A stretch of DNA of 64,000 bases from Homalodisca vitripennis (GCF_021130785.1 NC_060215.1:115778501-115842500); one strand, 5' to 3'; counted from the first letter of the stretch, positions 1 through 13,959 are shown. Notes: generated by a model not told the origin, from the letters alone. Program-made: numbers and translations.

Positions 1-1700
1 CCCACAGCTCCGAGCAACTTTCGATGGTATCGCGAAATAATTTCCTGATTAACACCCCACCCTATAATCGTCTTATCATCGCAAATTTGGCAGGTTGAAA
101 AATGGACAACGTTAGCCCCCGGACTTGAGATAACACCGGCTGATACCTTGTAAAGATACTGGGGATTTTCAATTTAGAATGCAATCAAAGTGTTCTGGGT
201 TCGTTGTAGTGCAATTATTTTTAAATAATATCGTAAGGTAACCAGACACCTTTATAATAAATTAGCTCACAAGTATTTAAACTGTATGCGGTACTTGTTG
301 ACATTTTTAGTTAGAAGGAACAAAAAGTAAAACAGCTGATAGCAGCAGTTACCTAAGCAGTCCATGGATTTATGTATTACGGAAGAGTAGTAAGGCGTGT
401 TACGAAATTTCCGACCTAAGGTTTTATGCAACATTCCTTTTTTGAAGCCTTGTATTTATGTTTTAATTCTTAATTAAATAATATAATAAAATATTTTTAA
501 AGTCAACACTTCAATAGAGTTAATTATTTTTTACTGAATATTTGTATAAACACAGTTTACTGATTGTTGAACTTTAAAAGTGTTATGGGAGGACATGTTT
601 AGTAAAAGTGAAAAGTTTATATTTCGACAATCTGAGAATAGAGTTTTGGGTGCTTCCTTTATTCCCAGATGTCCGCCACCACCTCCCCTCGCCCCCACTC
701 CGACCACAGGGCTGTCAGCTACCTACGGGGGTGGAATGCGACTCTTTCACACTTTGAGAAATGTCTGTCATTTATTTATCGGCCCCGACCCTCCCGCCTC
801 GGTTATCTACCATGACGTCCACAGCAACCATGTTCAGTCTCCGGGTAGTGGTGGTGCCAGAAGATACAGTTGTAGCTTTTCCAGATGAAAGTCGTTACTT
901 TTCTGTGCGGGGTTTTATATTTGATTCTTTATATGTATTCTAAATTCAAGCCCGTTACAGTGCTAGTTACCAAAACATTTTTATACGTGTTACTTGTTTT
1001 GCAATACTCTTTCCTCGCTGGGGCAGCAGTATTTTACCGTATGCCTGTACTACCACAACTGATGTAAATACTATCTAGTAAAATAATTTTAATTTTCATC
1101 TTCAGAATATTATTTAGCGTGTCTAAATCAGTAAACCATGATTATTTATAGAAGGTACTAACACATTATGAGCTTCATTTTATGTTTTTAAATATTGCCT
1201 AGTGATATTAATAGGAATTTCAAAAGCCATTCCTGATTAGTAGGATATTTAGAATTTTTAAAATTCAAGAAGTCATGAAATATATTTTAGGAACTTTAAA
1301 ATTACCTAGCATATTTAGTTCTAGGAAACTTTGGCAATCCTTTAGTACTTGTTAAATGAAAACGTAAGCTTCACCATAACGTTCAAGGGGTGAGTCCATC
1401 AAGGGGGTTGCAAAATAAATCGACTGTATTCACGAGCTGCTAACGAGCACCAGTGCGAAAACCGGTTCGCAGAAACCTTGTTGATAAAGATGTATTTACA
1501 AAATTGCGAACATGGGTGCAAGAAAACCCATAGAAAGCTATCGAGGTGGAACGGTCTTCGAGGGTGAAGTGCCTCCTCCCCACCCTCTAACCAATATAGT
1601 GCTCGCAGTAGTGGGGGGGAGGGGGGCAGTAGCGAACCCATGTGAAAAAACACACATAGACACTTAGCAGTTGACGCATAGCAAAGGCAATTGACAGCTG
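1..1700. other. non-coding flank, AT-rich, with a GC-richer block at about 650-870
   Basis: I see no gene here. Most of the stretch is AT-rich single-copy-looking DNA. Between about 650 and 870 the composition turns GC-richer, with C-runs and CpG. Open frames over this block on the + strand are short, encode no recognisable domain and overlap one another, so they look like chance. The block could be regulatory, but nothing in it is diagnostic. Confidence 0.5.
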
Positions 1701-1704
1701 CTCC

Positions 1705-1803
1705 ATCTCTCTCTCTCTCTCTGTATGTCTGTCTCTCTCTCTCTCTCTTTCTCTCACTATCTCTATCTCTTTCTCCTGTATCTGTCTCACTTCCCCTATC
1801 TCT
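1705..1803. repeat. CT/GA-rich tract (GAGA-type) upstream of a candidate promoter
   Basis: This is a long pyrimidine tract made mostly of CT dinucleotides on the + strand (GA on the - strand), with a few TGTATGT-type interruptions. Arrays of GAGAG are bound by the GAGA factor (Trl) in insects and are typical of Hox promoters and Polycomb response elements. Here the tract ends about 20 bp before an initiator-like TTCAGTG at 1823-1829. It encodes only low-complexity peptides, so I treat it as DNA structure or a binding platform, not coding. Confidence 0.6.
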
Positions 1804-1825
1804 ATCCAATCTGGACGCGCGCTTC

Positions 1826-1953
1826 AGTGTTTTCTACTGCCCGGACGACGACATACGCGTTCGCCGCGCTACACAACCGGTTTTGTTTGGTGATGTGTGA
1901 TTGAATTGTTTAGTGTTCTCTGTGATAAAATGACGGTGTTCGTGTCCATATTA
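1826..1953 (+). other. candidate non-coding first exon with initiator and splice donor
   Basis: After the CT tract there is TTCAGTG (initiator-like, A at 1826). Next comes a CpG-rich 50-bp block containing repeated GACGAC, similar to downstream core-promoter elements though not at the exact canonical spacing. At 1954-1959 there is a GTAAGT that would be a good splice donor. Together they look like the promoter and first leader exon of a + strand transcript. Antp, whose coding exon lies 32 kb downstream, is the natural candidate, because insect Antp promoters are far from the coding exon. No transcript evidence is available, and a GTAAGT arises often by chance in AT-rich DNA. Confidence 0.25.
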
Positions 1954-4900
1954 GTAAGTGTTTTTGTATTATATGTTACTTATATTATTGTAATTGACCA
2001 GCTTCTGAAGTTTAGGTTTTATTTACTTGTTTGTTTACATGTTATTGATAAGCTTTCTTGTACTTTATTGATACCATGTGTGTGGGTGTGTTTTATTTAG
2101 CTTACCGTTATTCATAATTATCCTGTTAGTGTGATGTTTTGCTATTTACAATTCATGATTCTTCGATATGAGATACTATTTAAGAGATGTAATTTTACTC
2201 TCGACTACTGAAGTTGCTAAACTAAACTATATAATTCAATACGGTAACTAAACTGAAAATGTTTTCTGTATGTATGATTAAGTATTGCCGTTTATTATCT
2301 TTACAAAAGTCTAAAATTAGCTCGGTTACATTCAGTTTTACTTAATTTCATTTTAATAATCTAGTTTTTTTATTATCCTTTCAAAAAGTTTTTAAGCTTA
2401 TTTCATTTAAAAAATAACAAGTTTATTATATATTCGGCAATCCATTGCAGCTTGAAGAATAGACACACCATTTAGGAGATTGTAGGACCTACAAGACTGT
2501 TATATAGTCAATTACTATGCAATAAAAACAAAGAAACCATTTTTAATATCTATAAACTACTACATTGCCAGATTGGAATACACAATCTTGTATAAAACAC
2601 AAATGTGAACAAGATTATGTAAGATCTAAGCAATGCACTCATTTTTTATCACAAAACTGCCCGATCTTAATAATTACCACTTATATAAAAATATTGTAAA
2701 ACATTTATGAGTATTAAAAAGTTGAAACGAAAGATTACTTACTACGTTCTAACAAAATACCTTAACGATACGACACCATTACATTGGTCAGTATCTTTTG
2801 TTATTAGTGGTTATTTCTGAAGAACCGTTTAAAACAGTCATTGAAATACTTAGTCACAAATACAAAATTTTAATATAAACGTCCAGAAGTCTAGAAGTAT
2901 TTACCTTAGTCATAAAATTTACATACATAAAGAGATGCGTTCAACGATGTCTTTATTTGACTGATATTTACCATTTGCGATTAACAATTTATACATATTT
3001 CCTTTTAAGGAAAAGATTTAAAATGTATTTTTAATCAATGATATACCCCCTGAAAAGATCAAACGACATGAGCTTATGTTAGTAAGATTTATGTATTTTT
3101 AAAGGGTGTAACTCTTGATTCAATTTAATAGTTGGCTAAAGGTTTTTTATTAATATTTGATATTACGGCTGAAAATAAATTTCAACGTCCTTTAAAAACT
3201 CCCTTTTCAATAGGTTAACTTTCTAAACGGCTTAAAACCTTTAGATATGCAATTCCAGATTATAAACCATTACTACATTACTGATAATGTGAAATTAAAC
3301 CAGTTTCTTTATTATTTTATCCCGTTTTAAGAGACTTCTATCATATAATAATATTAACTGGTTTGTATTGATTTAATATCATCTTGTAATTTCATTCGTA
3401 GTAATAACGTACTGTCAGTAGAATGTGTGTGTGTCTGTTTTCCAAAAGTGATTTATGTGAAAGATACATGATCAGATCAAAGAATATGACTAAACTTTGC
3501 TGGACATACTGCCTAAGTCTAATTAGGACGTTTATTTTCTGTATGATCTAATAATATTACTACGATTTTTGCAAACGTGTTTAGACAAAAATTACGCAAA
3601 GAGACTTGCTATTTCATACGACCCTCAAGAATATAGACGTAGGAAAAAAGCAGGAAGGTTGAATACTCTAATAAGAAGTTAATTTGGAAGATTTGAATTG
3701 CAGTTTATCTCTTTTAAGGGATTCTTAAGGGGGAAATTCCTAGTTCCCATAAAATCCTACATTGCCAAAAAAGGTTTTAGATAGAGTAATTTTAAGATGG
3801 CCGCAAGGATAGATTACAGGGCTATATCACTAGCTCTGGAACATTATTCGGTTCCTGTCTCGAATATAATCCTTGACGTTGAGGTAAAGTGTTATAAAGA
3901 ACTCATAAGAAGCTGGCAAGGATTTAGGAAGCAATTGGGTGGCAGCTCTTCGACGTCAACTGAAGAAGTCTCTATGAAGAGTTCGGTAGCCACTGGACCA
4001 GTGCGAGAGGAGGCCAGATGGGAGACGGGGTCGTAAATTGGTCGATTAGGGGGCGTTATCGGATGTAGCGGTGCACGGTCGCGCGGCAGTGCGGCTGCCG
4101 GAATATCTTTGCTACCTTCCCATCCGCCCGCACCTTCACACTACGCCGGTGTAACTATTACTACTCAATTATCCTTATAAGATGTATGATGCCTTTATAC
4201 CTCAAGTTTCTTTGTTCAATATTTGAGACAAAGGTAGCTAGTTAATTGTATTGCAATCTTCACACTGTTGAATTTCTTTCAAAGCAAAACAGTTAACTGC
4301 AGGGAAGTGCCAATATTAGAGTAATATTTTGAGATTTTCTATTTACAGCTCAATAACCACAAAACTAACTAAATCCAAGACCCAAAATATCCAGATAAAA
4401 CCTATAAAAAACGACATAGAGAGCCAATAATACGTATGGTATCTCTGTGTATTCATAAAAGATATGCATCGGAGCGTGGCTGCATAACTAGTTTTTTTCA
4501 TAAAAATAATTTAAAATTGAAGTACAATAATTTAATTTAGTTGTTATTCATTTATCAGTAAAAACTTTCTGCAACAGACATTAAACGTGTTATAACTAGC
4601 TTTTAGGTATTTTGATTAATAAATTAATCTATTAAAACAAACCGAAAGGAAACATTACACTAAGGACGCGATACGCTGTAAACATACGTTTTACACCAAA
4701 TTACTGACCACGTGACCAACTGTAGGTGGTGGTTACATGAAACAAGTAGTTAACTATTAAAGATTATCCTCTATTACATAAATTGGTCCCCATAATACTC
4801 GAGTGTAACGTGACATAGTCACTAATGCCGGTTAGTTATGGGTATTGAGCCCGGCGTAAGCGGCCAAATTAATTTTCTTCAAAAGGCAATGTTTACCCAT

Positions 4901-5990
4901 TGTTGAAGACGTTCCGCGTAATCGCTCCAGTGGAGAGGTAGGAGAGGGGGAGAAGTAAATGAATTACAGGCGATAATATTATGTAGATGGAGGTCCGGAT
5001 GATGGGTTAATCTGGGAACTGGTTTGGAAGTCGATCACTAGAGTAGTACGATACGGAGTCCCGCAAGGACTGTTTTTCGATCTGTTTCTCTTCTTCAGTT
5101 GTTTGAAAAGATGATAAAAAATAGAAAAATAAAAATCATATTTATATTTAATTTATTTAATTGAAAATTATGTATTGAAATTATATTAAATAACAACTAC
5201 GCGTATGTTATAGTTTTAAATCTATAGTTGAGATTTATACATTAATTGTTGTAATTATTACATTGTTTGTTTTACACGGTTTTGTTTAAAAATGGTGCTG
5301 TTATGCGTTGTAATATTCTTATATTATCTCCGCTTATCTTTCAAGAGAATATGGCTTTCTTGTATTTGAAAACATTAAGTGTGTAAAGCACTTTTTAGTT
5401 GCATTTTTCTTAAATTTTAATTATTCGTTATTCTTCGATTTTCACTAACCGGGCTCTTATTACAAATTACAAAATAAAAACAACTTCAACAACAATTACG
5501 GATTTGTGATTATGACAAATATCTGGAATTTAGCTTTCACAATTGTAGACTACTACTATGTGCTATAATTCTTTAAAGCAGCATTACAAACATACGTTTA
5601 CTATTAGAACATTTAAATATGTTGTAATATATCAGTCCTATATTATAATTATTATTTGCTAAAGGCAGCAGTATAAATATATAAATAGTGTTTAGCTATG
5701 TCTAACAGGAAGCGTTGCATAATTTACAATATAGCGCAACGTAACCTGTGTAAAAAGTTATGGAACAAGTTACAGCTGTATACAAAATTATACCAGCACA
5801 TAGACAGACGTAGCTAATGATTTTACAAAAAAAAAAAAGTTGTTACATATTTTTCAAAATACCCGCCGCCTAGAAATATGGAAAAAGTTTCTCGTGGGCT
5901 ATTACTATATGACAAATAATGTGTTATTATTATAAGAATTAAGACATATATCAAACGAGGGCCAGAAATTAGGACCACCTTCATAAATTT
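1954..5990. other. AT-rich non-coding stretch; one unrecognised 79-codon frame at 3797-4036
   Basis: No gene is recognised. The only frame worth noting starts at 3797 in a good context (AAGATGGCC) and runs 79 codons with mixed composition and a Ser/Thr-rich tail, ending in a GC-rich segment. I recognise no domain. It could be a decayed mobile-element fragment, an unannotated small ORF or chance. The rest is AT-rich, with short A/T homopolymers, for example at 5825-5840. Confidence 0.4.
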
Positions 5991-6004
5991 ATTATAAATT
6001 AGGA

Positions 6005-6560
6005 CGGTTTGTTGTGGCAGCCGCGGGCAAATTGCGGGCGGTATGGTGGAGAATTTTTAAATTAGCATAAATTTAATTCCCACAAATCATAAGCACAATT
6101 ATCCTTTCCTCCAGGCCGATTTTTTGAGACTGAAGACTCGGGTTCTTATTGCTTCGGCACAATTCGGACCGGTGTTGCTAACGGCTATCCGATTACGGTC
6201 GGAAGGCACCAGATTCGAAGCGGCTGATGCCTCCGATCATCGGCATTATTTATTGCGTTTCCGATCGCCATAAATCGTCCCAAAACGGTCCGCTCATTGT
6301 AATTGACAATGCCGCTCAATTTGTAATCGTTGAATTTACTCGACGCCCTGAAGGGTGTCTCCCCATTTTTGACACGATATCCAGCATTTAGCCTCCATTG
6401 TGCACCACCTTTTGGGGACGAGAATCGATTTTTGATTTATAGCAGGGGACGAAGAAGATGCCCGCCATTTTTCACATACACGTTGAAGGGTTGTGTTTTG
6501 ATTTTAACGCCATTTAAAATGGGCTTTTTTATCCTCGCTGCATGCGTGTTGTGAAAATAA
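6005..6560. promoter_or_regulatory. candidate cis-regulatory block (GC-richer island in AT-rich DNA)
   Basis: From about 6005 the sequence changes to mixed composition with many CpG and short homeodomain-type cores (TAATT, ATTTATTG, CATAAATC). It also has a GCCATAAATC near 6268 that resembles a PHO core beside a posterior-Hox-type site. The ORF that overlaps its end has no recognisable product. Such islands in Hox introns and flanks are often conserved enhancers, but conservation cannot be seen from one sequence. Confidence 0.3.
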
Positions 6561-9500
6561 ATGCAGTAAATTCGTAATTCAACCAGATTAAATTTATTGG
6601 ACCATTTGCCGGCCATGCCATTCGAATGAACTTATTTGTAACACAAAACTTTATGTGTGGTAGTATCATGTAAATTATTTCGCGAATTTCGGTTTCCCCT
6701 CAATATTACTCACACACTTGTAATTTTATTCATGACTGTACCACAATACGCCATTACCACAATTGGAGCTACGGTAACTAAATTTGATTTATCATGAATA
6801 TTATAAGGGTCTGGGAGAAAGCTATAGATAAAAAAAGCCAGGGCTAAAAGCTAAAGAATTTGGTCAGAATTTACACTCCGATGAAATGACAATTATTTCC
6901 CAAGGCTCGTTCACAATAGCCTCCCTAGAAACTTAATGTCTCTATTAAGTTGAGATTGTTACGAGAGCCCGAAGGCTCTTCAAAAATTGAAAAGTGACGT
7001 GTCTGTTAAAGTAAGACTTACCTGTGGCGAGAATATGTTTTCTATCTGTTGTATCTATAACATTTCTTGCTGTTCCAAGAGCGAGTGTCATAATTGTAAG
7101 TTAACTATAAATATTATTGATCAATGTTTCCGTGTTTATGACCAAAAATTTACTATGGTATAGGTATTTATCTTGAAGCATATTTACATTACATATGTAT
7201 TACTGATAAATTATAAATGAAGGTGTTAAGAGAAGAAAACAGCATTGAACTGTGGCTGCGATCTGTGGGCGAACGTAAGAACTAACAACAGCTACAACAG
7301 CTAGCTAACGACAGCTAGAAGTAGACTAATGAGAAAGTTCTTATATTGTGCAGTTTTTTATATAGTAGTCTGTACTATGCCTGAACATTAATAGGCTCGT
7401 AGACGGGCATGATTGCTGAATACAACTGACTGAATAATTACTTCACAAAAATTATATTCTCTCACGATTATTCTTATTAACATAATATTTTGATTCTATC
7501 AAACCAAATTTGTATAGCTTGTTCCGTTTTATGAGGGCAGTAAAGAGTGATATTTTATTATTTACGTTTACTGTGTGGAGGGGGCTTCTCAGATGTTGTA
7601 TCCCAAATACACCCAGTTATGAAGGGCAAGAAATACACAGGTACAGGAGTACGGGGAGCATACATACAATTGGTGAGGGTTTTCAGCAACTGAGTTATAC
7701 GCGTTTTAGTTTTTCTGATAATTAGTTGTGCATAGATGACACAGCTTAACTCATTATTATATTACACGTGGAAATAAAAACTGGACCGAGACGAAAATAA
7801 AATTTATCACAGACGAAGACATTGATGAAACGATAGTCGAAAATAATTACAGCTGAAACCAGAAAAGAGTCAGAGGAGAACGAAAGAAACGTGACTAAGT
7901 AGATTAACAAATAATGGAAGTTTTTACACAATCGATGAGTTTGGCCGTAAATCATCGCAAGGAGGCATGCGAACACCCGACGATTAATCGCTTCTTATGA
8001 TTAATGGAAGATCAGTGGAGCCGAGGAATGTTTGATTAGATCGTGAATATCACTCCGACCGGCCCCTCCACCCCATCACTGGCCGTCTCGGCGATACCGG
8101 TCAGTGATAAGACAATGTCACTTGTGCCTGAGATAATTGAAATCTGTTTTTTAGATGGCCAATTCACAGAAGCAAAGATAACGACAAGTTCTATATCCTT
8201 ATAGGCGTTTCGTAAAAGGTGTGTAATATTTAAGGAAAGGGTTTAAGCCAGTGTATAGAAACATAAGAACTTTGTTTTCAAATACAATACTGTAATTTTT
8301 ATGTACGAATTGAGTCACTACGAGTAGGAAGGTATTTTCTGAACGAGTTTTTTTACTTTAAAGTGTTAAGAATCATTCAACTCTCCATGGTTAACTAACT
8401 ATTCGAAATATAAACTTCATTTTGATGACTTTTGAATTTAGGGCTTGATATGAATTGATACATTATTGTAATGTTTTGCAAGATCAATATTAAGTACTGT
8501 AATACCCTGAGGAGGAAGACAGGAATCACTACCACAATTTTTCTAAATTTTGTATTTGATCGAAACTTGCTTTTGGTTCCATAAGAAACTTGCCTACTTC
8601 ACAGTTTTTACAGATTCACAAACTGTTATAGTAATTGCATTGACGAAGTTGAGTAACGGAACACATTAACCAAGCCAGTATTATTCAAACAGTTGATTTT
8701 TGGTTTTGGTATATCAAGTTAACAAACACAAATGAAATTATTAATTTGATGTTACAAACATTAGGGAGTACTACAAAAACAATTTACAAACCACTGACTA
8801 GTATCACAAAATATGTTTGAACGAACCAAAACATGGTGCAAGGGTTTAGAAAAATGGTTGTAAATAAAAAACTATGACGTTTCCTCTCAAAGATTTGGTA
8901 TATTTGTGCATAAAAAAGAGCTGTACAAAACCAAGCCCTAAAAGTTTTAGTTCCTATCTTTCATGAACTATTTAACCTGGATAGATTAAAATACTGAGAT
9001 ATTTTATAATCTGACAGGGTATACAATAGGCTGAATAAAGAAATATATTGGGAAATGACCCCAAAATATGTTCGTAATCTTCTATAATACATATAAACCA
9101 ATATTTATACGTCGATTATTACTTACGTATTCACGATTAGGATGTAGTATTATTACGTTTTTATTAAATTTGGATTGGTGATGCGAAAGAAACACCCGAT
9201 TAGACTGTTCTTGTTACAGATCATGCTATTTCTTACCATGCAGAATGTCGCGGTGACTAGGAGGTGTTTGTCCATATCAGAAAGTTGTCACCATAAAGGC
9301 CAAAATGCAAACTTACTCTACAATATATGACATCAATGTTCAATTTAAGACATGTAATATTTTTAATAAGTAAAGAAAACATGTTGCACTTACGCATTGC
9401 ACGTAATGATGGAGTTTATCATATATGCAGAACTCACGGAATGAGGTTAGGTCGGTTTTATCCGGCAACGCGACTCTGGTTGATTGATTTACACAAGTTT

Positions 9501-11690
9501 GACTAATTACACTCGGATAGACTCGGTTTCGCGAGATATAACTTACGTCTGTGATATATGGCACGAACAACCAGGCGTTATTTATCGTTGTAAGGTTGGC
9601 AATGGTCACAGTGAAGACGCTGATGTAACCTTATTATTGTCCACATGCAGGCTCAAGGACAGCACTTGACTTCACGCGATCCGCGCAAGTGCGTTCCTAA
9701 AATAAATGTCCACGTCATTTTAAAACACACTAACAGTGGTTACACATGTAAATAATAATATGTGTATTTTTTGTCGTTGCGACCAATCTATATTGTAAAT
9801 TCACTTTTAATTTCTTAACGTTGAGGAAATTTTAATCGTACATTCGCAACTGTATGGATGAACTGGGCCGGTGTAAAGTTGTTTTGGATTTCCTACGGTA
9901 TGTGGCATTGATTAAATATTACTGTACAGGTGATAAATTTCTATTCATAAATAATTAAAAAATTAGAGTAATTAAATGCCACAAATCGCTTATTAATTGT
10001 AACTACTCTATTCGTGATTTTATTAGCAACACAAATAAAATCTCATTGTTTATTGTTTACCCCTAAGAAATTATAAAAATATATTTGCGGAAACCACAAA
10101 AAATTGTTTTTACAATTCCATACGTTTCAAAAAATTCACTTTCTTTTAAGTGCAGTTTGGTCTTTCAGCCTACAGCGCCGCTAACGCAACAAGCAGCATA
10201 TTTGGATTTAGCATAGTATACTTCGAATTGCAGGAGCTGGTTTTACTGTATTAACTATTTCCAACTGCCTGTATAAGTGTTTTGGAATTATTCTAATTCT
10301 TTGTCATTACGAGCGAAGTGAGTTCCAAAATTTGCTGTTAATTTTGCACCATAATTGAAATTACTAATACTGCTAACACTTTTGTGCTTACTGCTAATAT
10401 TTGTCTTTTTTTCATATTTCTACCTATTATTCGCCTTTTGTGACGAGTACTGTATGTCTTTAAAAGATGTCTCAACAACACTAAAGGAAAACAATAAGAA
10501 TTCAGGTCAGTCGGGATTAGTTTAAATACGTATTATGAGAGAGTCAAAAGAAACAAATTACATCTTATGTAAACAAATTTTTTACCTAAGTGGAATTGAC
10601 ATATGTGTCTAATGTATACCAAACTTAGTTAACTATTTGTATTGGAATTGAACATGCTGTGTTTACACTAATATTCACAGCAATGCTCTATAAGAATTAT
10701 CGGTGAACACTGACGTTTTACTTGCTTCAATACTTAGGTCTAGCTAAGCGGTCATTTATGTGCCGCTTTTCTAGACCTTCCGGCTCAGTATATGACGTCG
10801 CGTCACCTCCCCCATTCCACCCGTCCAATCCCCCTCTTGGATCCCTCGACGCTTTTTCGCTAACGAGCCGTTGTTTTGCCAAGTTTATACGACTCGTTAA
10901 ATTTTTTGATGAGCTTTATGACAGAGCTCGTCCTCCCCACGGGTGCTTAGCCTCGTTTAGCAAACCCTGGTAAACATCCTCCTCTTAAATAAACCCACCC
11001 AGACAACTTATTGTTATTTGATTCTATTATTTTGCACTTCAATAAAAGGATAAGTTGAAATTTAATATGTGTACTTCCATACATGTTTACGTATACAGTT
11101 ATTTTTGCTCACTGTCATTAATTAAACTTTATGATAAATCAGCCAATCCACAATATTTACTAGCTTAAATTCGTTATATATTTGTTTGTTTTGATATTTT
11201 ATAATTTTGTAATCGTTATTTTCATATACAGTAATTAAAATAGAATATTAAATAATAAACATTGCTTTACAGTTTATCTGTAACAAAGTAGTGTATGTAT
11301 TCAAATTAAATACGCCGTACAATGAAAAACGATTTATTTGTATAGGAAAAGTTAGAACTTAAAAGGCTTCTCTTCCACTTAACCTATAAGAATGATAACA
11401 AAAGAAGAAAATATTAAATCTTGATAAAATTTTGGAATTTCGTTTGCAAACACCATTTCAGTTTTAAATTATTTATTACACACGGCTTATCGTACTACGT
11501 GCAAATAATTTTGACTCTATAAATTAATAAGATAAGTATTTATTTAAATAAGTATATTTAAAAGAAAAAATCGTAAAATAATAAATTTCCGTTTAACATA
11601 GCAAGAGAAATAAAATATTACATCAAAGTCAGTAAGCTCACATCAATACTGTTTCTCTAGATTTAAATTAGAATTCATCAAGTAAAACAA
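6561..11690. other. non-coding stretch, no gene seen
   Basis: The sequence is AT-rich with stop codons throughout. A short frame around 8915-8990 reads somewhat like the C-terminal part of non-LTR reverse transcriptases (KRAVQNQALKVL followed by an F-H-E-L-F-N-L pattern), so a very small LINE remnant is possible. A mixed-composition segment at 10770-10975 has CpG and C-runs but no convincing coding signal. Confidence 0.4.
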
Positions 11691-11700
11691 AATGGAGTAC

Positions 11701-11835
11701 CACTACGTTCGTTTCGAGGCCTGCAATCTGATATCTTGTTCAGGTGAAAGAACTACATTACACAACTACACTATACAATTACGCAAACAAACACACTGAC
11801 AACAAACTAGTTGTGAACGAACTGTATCGACGCGA
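11701..11835. mobile_element. half copy of the inverted-repeat MITE found at 18487-18909
   Basis: Positions 11701-11757 repeat, with scattered changes, the terminal repeat of the element at 18487-18909. Both share the core CACTACGTTTCGAG-like block, CTGCAATCTGAT, and then a TC-rich stretch with CAGGT. About 45 bp further on, ACTAGTTGTGA and CTGTATC resemble that element's internal ATTAGTTGTGATTCAGTATC. No matching inverted partner is obvious, so this looks like a truncated copy of the same family. Confidence 0.4.
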
Positions 11836-12139
11836 AAATTTCTGAAACCACAGCAAACATGATGTATAAATTTTATCAAAGTATATCTTTGGTTCCAATC
11901 AGTTAAAAATAATTATCACGCATGAAAAAATGGCGAGGAAAAATAAATCGATGTTCAGTAATGTACTGGGCAAACAAAAGTTCTCGTTTGACTATTTTAA
12001 TTTAACTAGGATGTCCCAAAATATCGAATAAGAACTTATCAAATGTATTTTTTTATAAAACCATTTTGAATAATAAGATAACTTCAATGTTTCAAGGACG
12101 TACAAAATGTACAAGTAATGTGTTATACTTCTGCATCGG

Positions 12140-12330
12140 TCATCACTGCTACGGTCCAGCAAGGCAGTGTAGTACAGTGTGGCGGCGGCCTATGGCCCGG
12201 CGGCCCCCAGCCTATTCGCGAGGCGACAGCATGGCAGCGGCATCAGTTGTATCTGTTGTCGGTGACCCGCGAAGACAGACGGACAGGCAGGCCTTAATTG
12301 CTACCAAGATTGATGCCTGCTGCTAATCAA
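12140..12330. other. GC-rich block, possible regulatory island
   Basis: This short block stands out by GC content, with GGCGGCGGCC and CGGCGGCCCC runs flanked by AT-rich DNA. An 86-codon frame crosses it but begins in AT-rich DNA and has no recognisable domain. I see no splice-site pair that would make it an exon. Confidence 0.25.
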
Positions 12331-13940
12331 CACTTGAAAAACATCAACTGGAGCACATCCCGCCGAGGTAGCGTTCGATTAGACATTTTCTCTAGCGACA
12401 GTTCCAATATTTAACACCGGTGCCAATTAAAATATATAATATACTCTTTGGTCATTCTTGTACCCTATACACACCTAATTTTGAACGCGTATCTTTCTGT
12501 AAAAGTCAAAAATGATTTCATAGTTATTGCCTATCAATGTGTCTTCAGGCCAGGAATAATTTATGGTAAGCTAATTTAAATCTTAAATACGTTGATCTCG
12601 TTTTTAACATTTTCATGGGCTTATCAGATGCTTTACATCGAACGCACAGAAAACTGTTTAAAATTTAGCACTAGACTTTGTGCCTTAAACAACACATGAG
12701 ATCATGCCATATTGGTGTACGTTACAAACAGAACCAAGGAGACTAACGGGCGCGGAATATTAGAGGGAATATTTAAAGTACGTGGGGTAACCGTAAAAAA
12801 GAACCAATTTAATATCAACACAGGATCTAGCAATACATCGATTTAGACCTACATAAGAGGGAATAAGTCAATTGGTACACGAAACACATTAGTGACATAA
12901 ATTAGAAAAGTTTGATTTTTCCCCCATATTTGAAAATGTTATATGTACCTACTTAAACTGATATCGTAAAAATATCTGACAAACAGTATGTACGGTGAAG
13001 GAAACAGAAGTTATATATAATTGTATATAATGACTTCAACATATATTTGACAATTACGTTATTTTGTTAGAGTTAACCTGGACCGTATGTACACGGTATC
13101 ATGCCGATAGCAAAATTTGACTCAATACTTGACAAAAACGAATAATAAACGTTGATTATACGCTCAGCAGGGACAGGTGCTTGTTTTAGCTTCGACTGCC
13201 AGGTCCGGGAACAACATATGGAGTAGCTCTAAATGTTATGATTGTCCGTGTTTGTGTAGAGTTTGAAAACGCTTCCCTTCGGTTTGTGCGGAATCGTCTG
13301 TTTATGCCACAACAGTTTGCTTATCCCTTCAAACTTATCGTTTTTTATCTCCGCCCATGTGTGGATCTGTGTGGGCCCTTTAAATAAGACCGATATACAT
13401 TTCTATTGTAACCTAACTCGGATTAACCAGTTCATATGAATAAACTTTACACATTATAAACCGAGATGTGAACCTTGGAAGAGTTCGTGGAAGACGTGAA
13501 GAACGAAAGGTTAAATAAAACACATCCTCTCAGAAACACATCATGATAATAATTAAAGTGAAAACGTATTGACTAATTTAATATTGTTTTTGTACACTAG
13601 ATTCTGTAAGCCGTCCATTTATGCTTCGGAATTAATAGTAACAGTTTGAAGTTTAAACATGAGAGTGTTTAAGCTAGAGTTTATGTACGTTTAAAACATA
13701 CGACCTCTATAGTTATTTTGAGTGTAGCCCTCGTGATGTAGTGGTAACCGATGTAAAATATACGCGGCGTAAAAAACCGAATCGTGACAAGCTGTATTCA
13801 ATATCAGATACTGTGTTCGATGAAACGGCCCCCAAACTAGAAAACCGCACACCATAAAAACAACTGATAAGGATAAACAGGACCGACAGTACGTCGTAAA
13901 ACAAATTGAAAATTTCCGGAAATGACACTTTTAAAGGGTG
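12331..13940. other. non-coding stretch, no gene seen
   Basis: AT-rich DNA without recognisable coding frames, repeats or RNA genes. Confidence 0.5.
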
Positions 13941-13959
13941 ACGTGGGAGATCCATCACT

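Noticed and set aside
1399..1809. 136-codon minus-strand ORF rich in Arg/Glu/Asp
   Set aside because: Its repetitive part is the CT tract read on the other strand, and the remainder has no recognisable motif.
8915..8990. Possible C-terminal piece of a non-LTR reverse transcriptase
   Set aside because: Only about 25 residues resemble the family and stops lie on both sides. It is too short to annotate as an element.
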